In this document: in pieces, positions 1 to 8,852 of the stretch | How positions within the stretch are numbered: position 1 is the first letter of the stretch | Layout of the letters: the number at the start of each line of letters is the position of its first letter | Assembly: GCF_009834915.1 (NCBI RefSeq) | Contig: NZ_WVHS01000005.1 | Coordinates: forward strand, 62,001-126,000 | DNA length: 64,000 nucleotides | Reading direction: 5' to 3' | Origin: Hufsiella ginkgonis | GTDB lineage: Bacteria > Bacteroidota > Bacteroidia > Sphingobacteriales > Sphingobacteriaceae | Made by a program: the position numbers and the translations under genes | Notes under the pieces: model-generated | Databases searched by the model: none | Told to the model about the DNA's origin: nothing | The model's input: the letters and a program-made list of their open reading frames with translations, nothing else

Positions 1-762
1 TGTTTCGTATAAAACAAGGGTGCCAACCTGGATGATGAAGAAAGCGCCGCCAATGGTGAGGAGGCCTTTTGCGGCGGATGGCTCCACATACTTCCACTTA
101 GGCGCCATGTGCTTTAAATCTGAGGTGAACAGGTAAAAGGTGACGCCGCCAAGTACCAGCAGCGGCGCGGCGCAAACGGCAAGCACCAGCAGGATTAAGC
201 TGCCGTGGGTGGTATAAACTAGGATCCCGATGAATAACAGGGTAAGCAGTTGTCCGGAAAATGCGATCAGCGATGCCTTAAACGGTTGCTGCAAAGCGAT
301 AAGGATGTTGTTGATAGGTTGAAGCACGAACTGCATACAAAATGAACCCATCGTGATAAGCATCACCGGCCAGATGGAATAATTGATATCGCCCTGGATC
401 CGTAACAGTGCGTTCCAATCTAAAAAAGAACCGGTTAAGGCAAACAGGATAAATATCGTTCCCGAAATGGCCGCTAAAATAGCATAGGTGGTACTCACAT
501 ATTTCCTAACGTCACCCGTCTCACCGAGCGCCGCAGCATGTGCCAGCTTATTACGCAACCCATTGCTCAGCCCGATATCGAATGTATTGATCCAGGCCAC
601 CAGCGACGCAATGACCAGCCAAATGCCATATTGAACCGGGCTCACATAGTCGATAGCTATACGCACCAGCACGAAAGTGATTAATATGTTCAGCCCCTTG
701 ATCAGGAAGGTATAAATGATATTCCTTTTGATCCCTCTATCGCGATCGTTGCCGTTATCCAT
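1..762 (-). CDS. Polysaccharide flippase, Wzx/MOP family (3' part missing)
   Basis: The frame is open from an ATG at 762 to the window edge, giving 254 residues with no stop, so the C-terminal part lies outside. The N terminus is short, charged and rich in D, N and R, followed by repeated hydrophobic segments separated by small polar loops. Early residues read VSPVQYGIWLVIASLVAW and then FDIGLSNGLRNKLA, the arrangement seen at the start of O-antigen/teichoic-acid export proteins of the MOP superfamily. These flip undecaprenyl-linked repeat units across the inner membrane. About six membrane segments are visible. It reads away from the rest of the window, so it probably belongs to a neighbouring polysaccharide unit. 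A TATCTTTG motif lies upstream. Which glycan it carries cannot be told. Confidence 0.85.
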   Translation of the reverse strand, partial: MDNGNDRDRGIKRNIIYTFLIKGLNILITFVLVRIAIDYVSPVQYGIWLVIASLVAWINTFDIGLSNGLRNKLAHAAALGETGDVRKYVSTTYAILAAISGTIFILFALTGSFLDWNALLRIQGDINYSIWPVMLITMGSFCMQFVLQPINNILIALQQPFKASLIAFSGQLLTLLFIGILVYTTHGSLILLVLAVCAAPLLVLGGVTFYLFTSDLKHMAPKWKYVEPSAAKGLLTIGGAFFIIQVGTLVLYET

Positions 763-893
763 CAATTAAAACCGTTAGCACTGGGTGTGATTTAATTTAT
801 GTGTCATTTTATACTCAAATCGCTTACAATTGGGTAACGATCACACAGCGTTCATCTAATACCCCGTAACCCTTCACGCCAATGCGCGGCTTG

Positions 894-901
894 CAAAGAT
901 A
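894..901 (-). promoter_or_regulatory. Candidate Bacteroidota -7 element TATCTTTG
   Basis: The reverse strand reads TATCTTTG, matching the Bacteroidota -7 consensus TAnnTTTG exactly, 132 bases upstream of the flippase start. No convincing TTG -33 box lies 19-21 bases further upstream, so this is a weak call. Confidence 0.3.
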
Positions 902-946
902 TAATGCATTAAACGGTCGAAAGATCTCACTTGCATACAACCAGGA

Positions 947-2065
947 TCACCGCATTCTCAAATCGCTCACTATGGGGAAATGATCAGAGAGTTTTTTCCC
1001 GACTACCATATAGCTCAGCACCTCGAATTGTTTGCTGGTAAAGATATAATCAATCTGTACCGGCATAAAATCGCGATGATAAGTGATCCCGGCACCACTT
1101 CCCTTTTCGGCGAAAGCATTTGTTAAACCTTCACCGATCCGGTTTACCGAATATGACATCGGCGTATCATTAAAGTCCCCCATTACCAGGTAGGGGTAAG
1201 GGCATCGCCGCATATGCGCTTTGATAAGCTCAACCTGGTGACTGCGGCGGGAAAAGGCAGTCCTGAGTTTATCGGTAATGATCCCGATCTCTTTGACGCC
1301 TCCCCTGTTTAAGGGGCGCAGTTGCTTGAGGAATTTGTGCTGTGCGAATCCGAAACGTACCGATTGAAGGTGTATCCCATAAACACGGGTGACTTTTCCG
1401 CTGATCGACAGATCGACAAATACAGCTTCGGTTTCCGGCGCCTGCGGAGATGGCGCGACAAATCCTGACCTGATGATGGGGAACCTGCTGAACAGGGCGA
1501 TACCGGTAGAATCCCATTCATCGTTTTCATGCGGTTTAAAATAGTAGTGGTTCAATCCAAGCGACCGTTGCAAGGACCGGTAGATGGCGCCCTGGTCGGC
1601 CTTAATAGAGTTGAACTCGATAATCGCGACGATGTCCGGCCGGCTCGAATGAATGATCCCGGCCATTTCATCAGGAACTGGCGTACCGATCACTTTATCC
1701 AGCGCCCTGAAACCATGCACATTGTAAGTCATTACGCGTAAATTCTCTTTCGGGGGATTACTGCTTAACGGGCAAAAGTTTTTTAAGCCATAGTTTTGTG
1801 AAACCCAAGGCAACCCAATCACCAGGAAAACGACCGGAAATAACACCCATCGACTGCGCCGGAAAAGCCAGAAAATGACGAAAATAGCATTGGCGGGCAG
1901 CAAAAAGGGGTATCCAAGGCCCGCCATACCGACCAGCCAGAAATACCTGGGGTTTATAAAGGGAGCCAGGTAACTAAACATCAACGCCAGTCCTGCCAAA
2001 ACATTCACCGCCAAAACGACCCGATCGAAAACGGTCAGTTTTTTTTGGTTATTAAAAAAATTCAT
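947..2065 (-). CDS. Membrane-anchored endonuclease/exonuclease/phosphatase (EEP) family protein
   Basis: A 372-residue protein with about three hydrophobic segments in its first 90 residues, then a DNase-I-fold hydrolase domain. The expected active-site landmarks occur in order: MTYNVHGF (Asn115), IIEFN (Glu150), GIHLQ (His232), MGDFND (Asp297, Asn299), QIDYI (Asp339) and SDHFP (Asp361-His362). The family uses these with Mg2+ to cleave phosphodiesters or phosphomonoesters; substrates range from DNA to inositol phosphates and sphingomyelin. The anchor should place the catalytic domain on the periplasmic side, although topology is inferred. A close paralog follows upstream at 2233-3333. No polysaccharide role is established, and the target could be a lipid phosphate, nucleic acid or glycan phosphodiester. 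Confidence 0.85.
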   Translation of the reverse strand: MNFFNNQKKLTVFDRVVLAVNVLAGLALMFSYLAPFINPRYFWLVGMAGLGYPFLLPANAIFVIFWLFRRSRWVLFPVVFLVIGLPWVSQNYGLKNFCPLSSNPPKENLRVMTYNVHGFRALDKVIGTPVPDEMAGIIHSSRPDIVAIIEFNSIKADQGAIYRSLQRSLGLNHYYFKPHENDEWDSTGIALFSRFPIIRSGFVAPSPQAPETEAVFVDLSISGKVTRVYGIHLQSVRFGFAQHKFLKQLRPLNRGGVKEIGIITDKLRTAFSRRSHQVELIKAHMRRCPYPYLVMGDFNDTPMSYSVNRIGEGLTNAFAEKGSGAGITYHRDFMPVQIDYIFTSKQFEVLSYMVVGKKLSDHFPIVSDLRMR

Positions 2066-2232
2066 CGGGCAAGAAAGAAGATTAAAGTCTTGTGTGTCGG
2101 GTTATTTCAGGCGTTGCTAACCTCTTCGCAATTTCTCATAAAAGATACACATTCTTTACCATTTTAGAAGAAATTATTAAAGAAATTTATTTTTGTTGAA
2201 ATAAATGATTGATGACAGCCGGAGGGGCTATG

Positions 2233-3333
2233 TCATGGATTGGCCAGTTGAATATCACATACCACGGGTTTATGGTCCGACAGCTTTTTATCGATCACAT
2301 CGTAACTTAAAATCTCGAAATGGGGGGTAGTCATAATATAGTCGATCTGTAACTTGGGGAAATCGCTATAGTACGTAGTTACAAAACCGCTGCCTTTTTC
2401 TTTAAAGGCGTTTTTCAGTCCGTCGCCGATTTCGTTCACGGCATAAGAGATCGGCGTATCGTTGAAATCACCCATTACGACGTATGGATATTTACAATCG
2501 TCCATGTGCCGTTTGATTCTCGCTATATGATAACTTCGATTGATAAATGCCAATTTAAGGCGCGTAACAACAAATGATGATACGCCAAGGCCCACGTCCC
2601 CACTTAATATTTTGCCCTTTTTGTTCGCTGCCATCTCTACCGCGGCGAGATGGATACAATACACCCTTATGATTTTCCCGTCAATCTTAATATCGGCGAA
2701 AACCGCTTTCGTTTTAAGCATCGCCGGCGAAGGGACTATACCCGCCCCGACAATGGGGTATTTACTAAAAATCGCATTACCGGTTGAGTCAGCAGGCCTG
2801 ATATTGTATGGAAAAAAATAATGATAAGCGTAACCCGATTTCTTTAAAGAGTCTGCGACAAGCGCTTTTTCCCCGGTTATGGAAGTGAACTCCTCGATGC
2901 CGACGATGTCGGGCGACTTCCCGGCGATCAACTCTCTCACCTGCCGCTGGATAGAAGCGCCTTCATGCCTTTCGATACCCGTAAATTTGTGCACGTTATA
3001 CGCCATAACACGAATATGCCCGGGCGGTTTAGGATCGCCCGCAACGCTCTTCGCGTTAAAGCCATAATCAGACATGACCAGGTTAAATCCCGCAAGGATA
3101 CATAACAGGGAAATAAGCCAGTACATCCTTACCCGAATTATCCAATACAGGATAAATAAAACGTTAAGCGCTATTAAAAAGTGATAACCGAAACCAAGGA
3201 TCGCGATGATCCAGAAATCCCGCGGATCGGTGACCGGCGCCAGGTAACTCAACAGAAGTAATGCGGCCGAAATGCCGTTAATGACTAGTATGACCCGATC
3301 AACCGGCGTATTTTTCTTCGACTTTTTTGGCAT
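2233..3333 (-). CDS. Membrane-anchored EEP-family hydrolase, paralog of the neighbouring gene
   Basis: A 366-residue sister of the gene at 947-2065, with the same plan of three N-terminal membrane segments followed by a DNase-I-fold domain. Motifs are MAYNVHKF (Asn113), IEEF (Glu147), CIHLA (His228), MGDFND (Asp289, Asn291), QIDYI and SDHKP (His354). All catalytic positions are intact, so both copies should be active. I chose the ATG at 3333 because the longer frame would start at a TTG (3345) and add only four residues. The two genes are separated by 167 A+T-rich bases, so each may have its own promoter. The pair looks like a tandem duplication that has diverged well beyond a recent copy. 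Confidence 0.85.
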   Translation of the reverse strand: MPKKSKKNTPVDRVILVINGISAALLLLSYLAPVTDPRDFWIIAILGFGYHFLIALNVLFILYWIIRVRMYWLISLLCILAGFNLVMSDYGFNAKSVAGDPKPPGHIRVMAYNVHKFTGIERHEGASIQRQVRELIAGKSPDIVGIEEFTSITGEKALVADSLKKSGYAYHYFFPYNIRPADSTGNAIFSKYPIVGAGIVPSPAMLKTKAVFADIKIDGKIIRVYCIHLAAVEMAANKKGKILSGDVGLGVSSFVVTRLKLAFINRSYHIARIKRHMDDCKYPYVVMGDFNDTPISYAVNEIGDGLKNAFKEKGSGFVTTYYSDFPKLQIDYIMTTPHFEILSYDVIDKKLSDHKPVVCDIQLANP

Positions 3334-3618
3334 GGGCAATGACAATGATTAAGAACGGTTCCACCGGATAAAGATATTAATTATTTCAGCCGTCATAAAC
3401 CCCGGCATGCCTTTTTAAGATACCTTTAAGCCTGAACGACGCCTGATCAACCGTTTACCAGAATTTCTCCACAGGCAATGAACTTTCATTTTTAGTGCGA
3501 TTATTTTATAAAAATTAGCCTTTTCTTGCCATTTCTATTTCATTTATTCGATGTTTTTATAAATCTTCTTTATCTTTACCCAATGGATCGACCCACTAAA
3601 CCTTAATCGGTACAGGAA

Positions 3619-4281
3619 ATGAAAGCCTGGCTTAAGCGGAATTTTTATAGGTTCTATTATTTCCGAAGGAAGGTGAAGATCAGGAGAGGGGTAACACTCG
3701 ACACCCGGAATTTTTTCGAGGGCGATAACATGCTCGATGAACATGTCGAGGTTGCGGGTTGCAGGATCGGGCGCGGCACTTACGTTTCAGAACATACCAT
3801 TCTTCGTAAAACACGCGTCGGCAGGTTTTGCTCCATCGGCGGCAGGGTGTGGACAGGTTTGGGAACGCATCCCTCCCGGACGGTTGTATCTACCCACCCG
3901 GCTTTTTTTTCGACTGAAAAACAAGCCGGTTTTTCATTCGTGGATAAGCAGATATCTCCGGATCACCTTTATACAGACCCCGAAAAAAAATACGTTGTCG
4001 AAATTGGAAACGATGTTTGGGTGGGCAATAACGTATTGATCGCCGATGGCGTTACCATCGGCGACGGCGCAATCATCGCAGGCGGCGCCGTCGTTACCGC
4101 TAACGTCGCGCCTTACAGCATCGTAGCGGGCGTTCCGGCGGTATTTAAACGACTAAGATTTACACCCGACCAGGTAAGCGCGTTGCTGACTATAAAATGG
4201 TGGCAGTGGGATATGGCCACATTAAAGGCAAAAAGTGCGTTATTTGCAGATATAGACCGTTTTATAGAAGCAAACAAATAA
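3619..4281 (+). CDS. CatB-type O-acetyltransferase (hexapeptide repeat)
   Basis: A 220-residue left-handed beta-helix acyltransferase. Hexapeptide-like repeats run from about residue 45 to 165 (for example VGRFCSIG, IGNDVWVGNNV and IGDGAIIAGGAVV). Histidines in GLGTHPS (His84) and STHPAF (His93) are the catalytic candidates, and the tail carries the IKWWQWD signature of CatB-like O-acetyltransferases. It should move an acetyl group from acetyl-CoA to a sugar hydroxyl in the cytoplasm. The ATG at 3619 is preceded by AGGAA. It opens a + strand group with Wzy, GT2 and GT4 genes, so a sugar of that repeat unit is the likely acceptor. The family is certain; the acceptor is not. Confidence 0.88.
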   Translation: MKAWLKRNFYRFYYFRRKVKIRRGVTLDTRNFFEGDNMLDEHVEVAGCRIGRGTYVSEHTILRKTRVGRFCSIGGRVWTGLGTHPSRTVVSTHPAFFSTEKQAGFSFVDKQISPDHLYTDPEKKYVVEIGNDVWVGNNVLIADGVTIGDGAIIAGGAVVTANVAPYSIVAGVPAVFKRLRFTPDQVSALLTIKWWQWDMATLKAKSALFADIDRFIEANK

Positions 4282-4287
4282 ATATGT

Positions 4288-5556
4288 ATGAAATTTCTCA
4301 AAAACTTTGACCTTAACTATTTCATCACGCTATTTTTCTTGCTTTTATCCTCCAATGCCAATTTCCTGGTAGTAAGCACGCCGATCTGGTACGCCATCTT
4401 CGGCATCTTTTTGGTTATCGCCATTTACCAAAAACGATTTGAAAAGAAGGACCTGGTCCATATCGCCATATTTACCGGTGTCTATTTATTGGTGATCGCC
4501 TTCCGCGACACGCTGCTCAACGAGCTCGACACCGACTACCTCGTGGCCGACTACCTCTTCCTGGTCAGGTTCATTTACCTGAGCTTTATCTACTGTATGC
4601 TGTTAAAAGAACGCTTGCTGGCGAACATCGTAAAGGTGATGACGCATCTCACGGTCGTCTCCTTTTTCTTTTATGCGTTCCAGCTGCTATCGAGCGATAA
4701 CCTCTTCGCCATCACCTCTTCGCTGAAACTGCCCAATGGCAACGACCTTCCGGGCTATTCAAACATCGTTATTTACACCTACACGCAGGGGTTTCACGAT
4801 TTTAGTAATTCCGGATTCGTATGGGAACCGGGCGCATTCGGCTGCTTCCTCGTGATCAGCCTGATGTTCCACTTCTTTCTTAACAAATTCTCGTTCGATG
4901 CAACCGCCGTTATACTAATTATTGGAAACATCACCGCGTTCTCTACAACGAATTACCTTGCACTGATCATTCTTTTCTTCCTTGTCTATAGGTACCGCGT
5001 ACCGCGGATTAACATTTGGGTGCTGATCCTGATCCCGTCGATCATCATTGCATTTTTTACAATTCCGTTCCTCGCCGACAAGATCGTTGCTACCTATAAG
5101 GAAGACATGGACGACCTCAACAACCTGCGTGTACTCGAACGATGGTACCGCCACCACCGCATGCAGGTGCCGCTGAACCGCTTTTCCAGCGCGGTTTATA
5201 TCTGGGACAACTTCGGCGACAAAATGTTCCTGGGCGTAACGAACAGGTATAATGACATCTTAAACAAACAATATAAGGTGAACATTTCAAATGGCCTGTT
5301 CGATTTCCTGGCAAAATTTGGTATTGCCGGCCTGTTGTATTTTCTATACAGGTACCTGCGTTTTTGTGCAAAGTTCATGAAAAACGGGGAACAGGTGATC
5401 TATTGCCTGCTGATCATACTTGTAGCCAGTTTCGGCGAACCGATATTGGCGATTCCGTTTACATTGATATTCCTGTTCGTTACGCGGGACCAGGTTCGCT
5501 TTTCCAGCATAAATTTGGAACGAACCGCTAACAGGAAGAAAATACTGACCCCGTAA
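4288..5556 (+). CDS. O-antigen polymerase-like membrane protein (Wzy type)
   Basis: A 422-residue integral membrane protein with about ten or eleven hydrophobic segments and a large polar loop near residues 270-320. That layout is typical of Wzy polymerases, which join flipped repeat units in the periplasm. The motif FVWEPGAFGCFL around residue 180 matches the WEPG segment common in Bacteroidota O-antigen polymerase/ligase-like proteins. It starts six bases after the acetyltransferase stop and is followed seven bases later by a GT2 gene, so these are co-transcribed. Sequence conservation in Wzy is poor; the call rests on topology, that motif and context. Confidence 0.75.
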   Translation: MKFLKNFDLNYFITLFFLLLSSNANFLVVSTPIWYAIFGIFLVIAIYQKRFEKKDLVHIAIFTGVYLLVIAFRDTLLNELDTDYLVADYLFLVRFIYLSFIYCMLLKERLLANIVKVMTHLTVVSFFFYAFQLLSSDNLFAITSSLKLPNGNDLPGYSNIVIYTYTQGFHDFSNSGFVWEPGAFGCFLVISLMFHFFLNKFSFDATAVILIIGNITAFSTTNYLALIILFFLVYRYRVPRINIWVLILIPSIIIAFFTIPFLADKIVATYKEDMDDLNNLRVLERWYRHHRMQVPLNRFSSAVYIWDNFGDKMFLGVTNRYNDILNKQYKVNISNGLFDFLAKFGIAGLLYFLYRYLRFCAKFMKNGEQVIYCLLIILVASFGEPILAIPFTLIFLFVTRDQVRFSSINLERTANRKKILTP

Positions 5557-5563
5557 ACCGGAT

Positions 5564-6436
5564 ATGGCCCCTCACAGGATCGCCGTAATGGCAAGCTGTT
5601 ATAACAGGAAGCAGACCACGCTTCGGTTTCTTCAAAGTTTGACCGTCCAACCGGCGTTCGCAAATAACGAAACCGACGTTTACCTGCTGGATGACGGGTC
5701 GACGGACGGAACCGCGGCTGCAATAGCCGAAAAATTCCCGTTTGTTAAAGTAGTTCCGGGAAGCGGCGCTTTGTTCTGGGCGGGCGGTATGCGTACCGTA
5801 TGGCAGCATGCCCGCGCACAAAAAGATTACGATCTTTTCCTGTTGTGTAATGACGATGTGGTGCTGTTTGAAAACGCCCTGGGCGACCTGGTAGCGCAAT
5901 ACGAACGTGTAAATAAAACCGGTGTTATCCTCGTGGGGTCTACATTAAGTGAACAATCGGGGAAACTCTCCTACGGTGGTTTCATACTCCGGAAGCCCGG
6001 GCATTGCAAATACGACCCCGTGTTGCCGGATGAGCAGGAGCTGGTCCGCTGCCACCTGGGCAATGGTAATATTTTAATGGTTGATCGCGCGACAGTACAA
6101 AAGATAGGTATTTTTACGGAGGCATATACGCATTATTTTGCCGACTTCGACTATACGCTTAGGGCGTCTCAATCGGGGATAGATATTCTGGTGCCGCCTG
6201 GCTACTACGGCTATTGCGAAGACGACCACGGAAATAAATGGCTGCCGGGAAGCATCCCGTTAAAAGAAAGAATACGTTACCTCTACAGCCCAAAGGGCAT
6301 GGCTTTTTCGGAACATTTATTGTACATAAAAAAGCACTTTCCAGGGGATTATTTCAGTGAGTGGAGCAAATTATGGCTTCAAACACTTTTTCCAATCGTT
6401 TGGGATACATTTAAAAGAGGGGACGACGCATATTGA
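5564..6436 (+). CDS. GT2 glycosyltransferase, rhamnosyltransferase-like
   Basis: A 290-residue GT-A fold enzyme. The nucleotide-binding start is IAVMASCYNR, then LLDDGSTDG (residues 41-49), a loop ALFWAGGMR and the metal-binding NDD at 96-98 (LFLLCNDDVVLF). The GG(M)R loop and NDD variant are typical of the WbbL/rhamnosyltransferase-like GT2 branch, so a deoxyhexose donor is possible, but donor specificity cannot be read from sequence. The protein is soluble and probably acts at the inner face of the membrane. Its stop overlaps the TTG start of the next gene by four bases (TTGA), which suggests translational coupling. Confidence 0.85.
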   Translation: MAPHRIAVMASCYNRKQTTLRFLQSLTVQPAFANNETDVYLLDDGSTDGTAAAIAEKFPFVKVVPGSGALFWAGGMRTVWQHARAQKDYDLFLLCNDDVVLFENALGDLVAQYERVNKTGVILVGSTLSEQSGKLSYGGFILRKPGHCKYDPVLPDEQELVRCHLGNGNILMVDRATVQKIGIFTEAYTHYFADFDYTLRASQSGIDILVPPGYYGYCEDDHGNKWLPGSIPLKERIRYLYSPKGMAFSEHLLYIKKHFPGDYFSEWSKLWLQTLFPIVWDTFKRGDDAY

Positions 6437-7620
6437 GAGTAGTATTATTAAATAATGATTTCCGGGTTTACTGGAAAGGACGGCTGGGCTACTTCCATCA
6501 ATTTTTGACCTCGAAGGGGATCGATTTACACGCTATCGAACTTTTCGGGAAAGGATCGCCCTACCAATTCGATACCTATAACAACAAGGAAAGCTGGTGG
6601 ACCTGTTTATTTCCCGAAAACAGCTCCGACGAACTGTCAAAAAAGAACATCGAGAGAACGCTGTTCGGGGCGCTCGACAACGCAGATCCGGATGTGATCA
6701 TTGCGCCGTCGATCGTTTTCTTCGCGGGCGCGCTTGGTCTTCGCTGGGCTAAAAAGAACAAGAAGAAATTCATTATGTTCGATGATGCGAAACCGTCGCA
6801 CCTGAAACGTAACATGATCGTACAATGGGTAAAAGATATGATCACGTCGGCGGTAGACGGCTTATGGCTGCCCTCTAAAGATTACGACGCAGAGTATTCC
6901 AGTCTTTACAAACACGATATTTATTTTTTCCACGGTTATAACTGCGTGGATAACGATCTGTTTAAGAATCTCGGGGTAAACAGCCTCGACCATAAGCGCG
7001 TTATTTGCGTGGCGCGCATCGTCCCCATTAAAAACCTGCGAAACTTACTGCGTGCGTGGAAACAGGTGGAACAAAGTGACCAGCAATACGAGCTGAACAT
7101 CGTGGGCGATGGGCCGCAGCTGGGTTCGCTGCAGCAGTTAGCGCAGAAACTAAAACTTAAACGTGTTGTTTTTACCGGGGCGGTGGATAACCACAACCTC
7201 CCGGGATATTTCCACCGCTCGGATGCCTTTATCCTGCCAAGCCTCTCCGAAAGCTGGGGGCTGGTGGTGAACGAGGCGATGGCTGCGGGGCTGCCGGTGC
7301 TGCTGAGCAGCCGCATTAATGCAGGCAAGTACCTGCTTCACGAGGACATAAACGGTTTCGGGTTCGACCCAACCGCTACCCGGGAGATCTCGGCCGCTAT
7401 CTTAAAATATATCCGCCTCAAGGCGGATAAGAAAAGAGAGATGGCCGATAACTCCCTGAGCATCATTAATACCATGAGTTACCAGCACATGGGCAACGAA
7501 TTGGTGAAGGCCCTGCACAACATTGCGGTCAAGAGATATAAAAAACCCGGCTTCCTGTCGTCCATCCTGGTAAACCTCTGGCGCGGTCGTTATAATACCG
7601 CGTTTTGGGATAAGTTATAA
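6433..7620 (+). CDS. GT4 glycosyltransferase (copy 1 of a duplicated pair)
   Basis: A 395-residue GT-B enzyme. The donor-binding half shows VARIVPIKNL (Arg195, Lys200), VGDGPQL and SESWGLVVNEAMAAG with the EX7E pair Glu273/Glu281. The N-terminal half is unusual for GT4: it lacks a glycine-rich loop and carries a conserved block, APSIVFFAGALGLRW and FIMFDDAKPSHL, at residues 91-124. It starts at TTG, overlapping the upstream stop as TTGA. The paralog at 8853 also begins with TTG at the equivalent residue, which supports this start. The gene probably adds one residue of the repeat unit made by this + strand group. Confidence 0.87.
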   Translation: MRVVLLNNDFRVYWKGRLGYFHQFLTSKGIDLHAIELFGKGSPYQFDTYNNKESWWTCLFPENSSDELSKKNIERTLFGALDNADPDVIIAPSIVFFAGALGLRWAKKNKKKFIMFDDAKPSHLKRNMIVQWVKDMITSAVDGLWLPSKDYDAEYSSLYKHDIYFFHGYNCVDNDLFKNLGVNSLDHKRVICVARIVPIKNLRNLLRAWKQVEQSDQQYELNIVGDGPQLGSLQQLAQKLKLKRVVFTGAVDNHNLPGYFHRSDAFILPSLSESWGLVVNEAMAAGLPVLLSSRINAGKYLLHEDINGFGFDPTATREISAAILKYIRLKADKKREMADNSLSIINTMSYQHMGNELVKALHNIAVKRYKKPGFLSSILVNLWRGRYNTAFWDKL

Positions 7621-7665
7621 AAATTCCGCTTAACTTTCCGGTCAACTCAGCGTACCTCACCGCTT

Positions 7666-8676
7666 ATGAAGCAACCGGAATTCAGGACCAATAATTTCGA
7701 TCTCCTGCGTTTAATCGCAGCTATACAGGTTATCGTCGATCACTATTTCCAGCACCTGGCCATTCCCGTAAGCCCGTTTGCACAAAAGCTCATTTATCTT
7801 TTCCCGGGGGTACCTGTATTCTTCATCATAAGCGGGTACCTCGTATCGGCCTCTTACGAACGAAATCCTGCCCTGCTTACCTACTTCAGGAACCGGGCAC
7901 TGCGCATTTTCCCGGGCTTATGGTGCTGCATCCTGGTCACCATTCTGGTGATCTCCCTTACAGGTACCAGTTTTTTAAACAAGCAAACCATTACGTGGCT
8001 GCCTGCACAATTTGCCGGCTTTATTTACACGCCAGGCTTCCTTCGCGACTATGGTTTTGGGTCGTACAACGGCAGCCTCTGGACCATCCCTATCGAACTC
8101 CAGTTCTACCTGCTGCTTCCCCTGGTTTACTTCCTGGTGATAAAACGGCTGCCGCATTACTGGTTGTATGTGCTAACCGGGATCTTTATCGGTTTAAACC
8201 TGGTTTCACTGTCGGTTAGTTTTGGCGAGCGGACCGACAAGCTGCTCACCTATTCTTTTTTTCCGCATTTCTACCTGTTCCTTGCCGGTGTGGTGTTCCA
8301 GCGGATCAGGCTGTACCGGCTTCCGTTCATCTTTAACAAGGCTGCGTACTGGTTAACGGCATATATCCTGTTTAGCCTGCTGCTCCAGGAACGGATGCCA
8401 CTACCGCTGTTCCTGGTTGCAAAAAACCTGGTGCTCGCCTGCTGCGTGATCTCTATGGCCTACACGTTACCTGGCGCCGCCGTCAAGCTGCTCCGCCACA
8501 ACGACATTTCATATGGCATCTACATCTATCACGGGTTAATCCTGGCGGTGATCGTGGAGGAAAAACTCCGGTCGTCGATAAACATTTTCGTCGTCATCCT
8601 GTTAAGTTGCATACTGGCCTACATATCATGGATATTTATCGAACGACCGTTTATATTACGTAAACGAAAATTTTAA
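7666..8676 (+). CDS. Acyltransferase-3 family membrane protein (OafA-like)
   Basis: A 336-residue protein with about ten membrane segments. It starts with NNFDLLRLIAAIQVIVDHYF, the FDxLRxxAxxxVxxxH pattern of the acyltransferase-3 family, whose histidine is catalytic. Members transfer acetyl, succinyl or similar groups through the membrane to periplasmic glycans; OafA, which acetylates Salmonella abequose, is the best known. A second landmark, NGSLWTIPIELQFYL, is the usual SLWxLxxExxFY motif. It lies between two near-identical GT4 genes, 45 bases after the first, so a function on the product of that group is likely. The acyl group and target are unknown. Confidence 0.88.
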   Translation: MKQPEFRTNNFDLLRLIAAIQVIVDHYFQHLAIPVSPFAQKLIYLFPGVPVFFIISGYLVSASYERNPALLTYFRNRALRIFPGLWCCILVTILVISLTGTSFLNKQTITWLPAQFAGFIYTPGFLRDYGFGSYNGSLWTIPIELQFYLLLPLVYFLVIKRLPHYWLYVLTGIFIGLNLVSLSVSFGERTDKLLTYSFFPHFYLFLAGVVFQRIRLYRLPFIFNKAAYWLTAYILFSLLLQERMPLPLFLVAKNLVLACCVISMAYTLPGAAVKLLRHNDISYGIYIYHGLILAVIVEEKLRSSINIFVVILLSCILAYISWIFIERPFILRKRKF

Positions 8677-8852
8677 TTTTTTCACCGGCTTGCAATCCTT
8701 TTAGTAGCAGCTTCCGTACTGTTATTAAAGGTTCCGCGGTGCGGTTATTTTGCCGCAAATATTTCCGTTAAAAGATATATTTACTTAATTTGGGGGGATC
8801 AGTACCGGCGTTCCTCGGAAATTGGACTTTGTTAACTTAGGGATCGTACTCA

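Noticed and set aside
5528-5899. Open frame of 123 codons on the - strand
   Set aside because: It lies opposite the well-supported GT2 gene at 5564 and resembles no known family.
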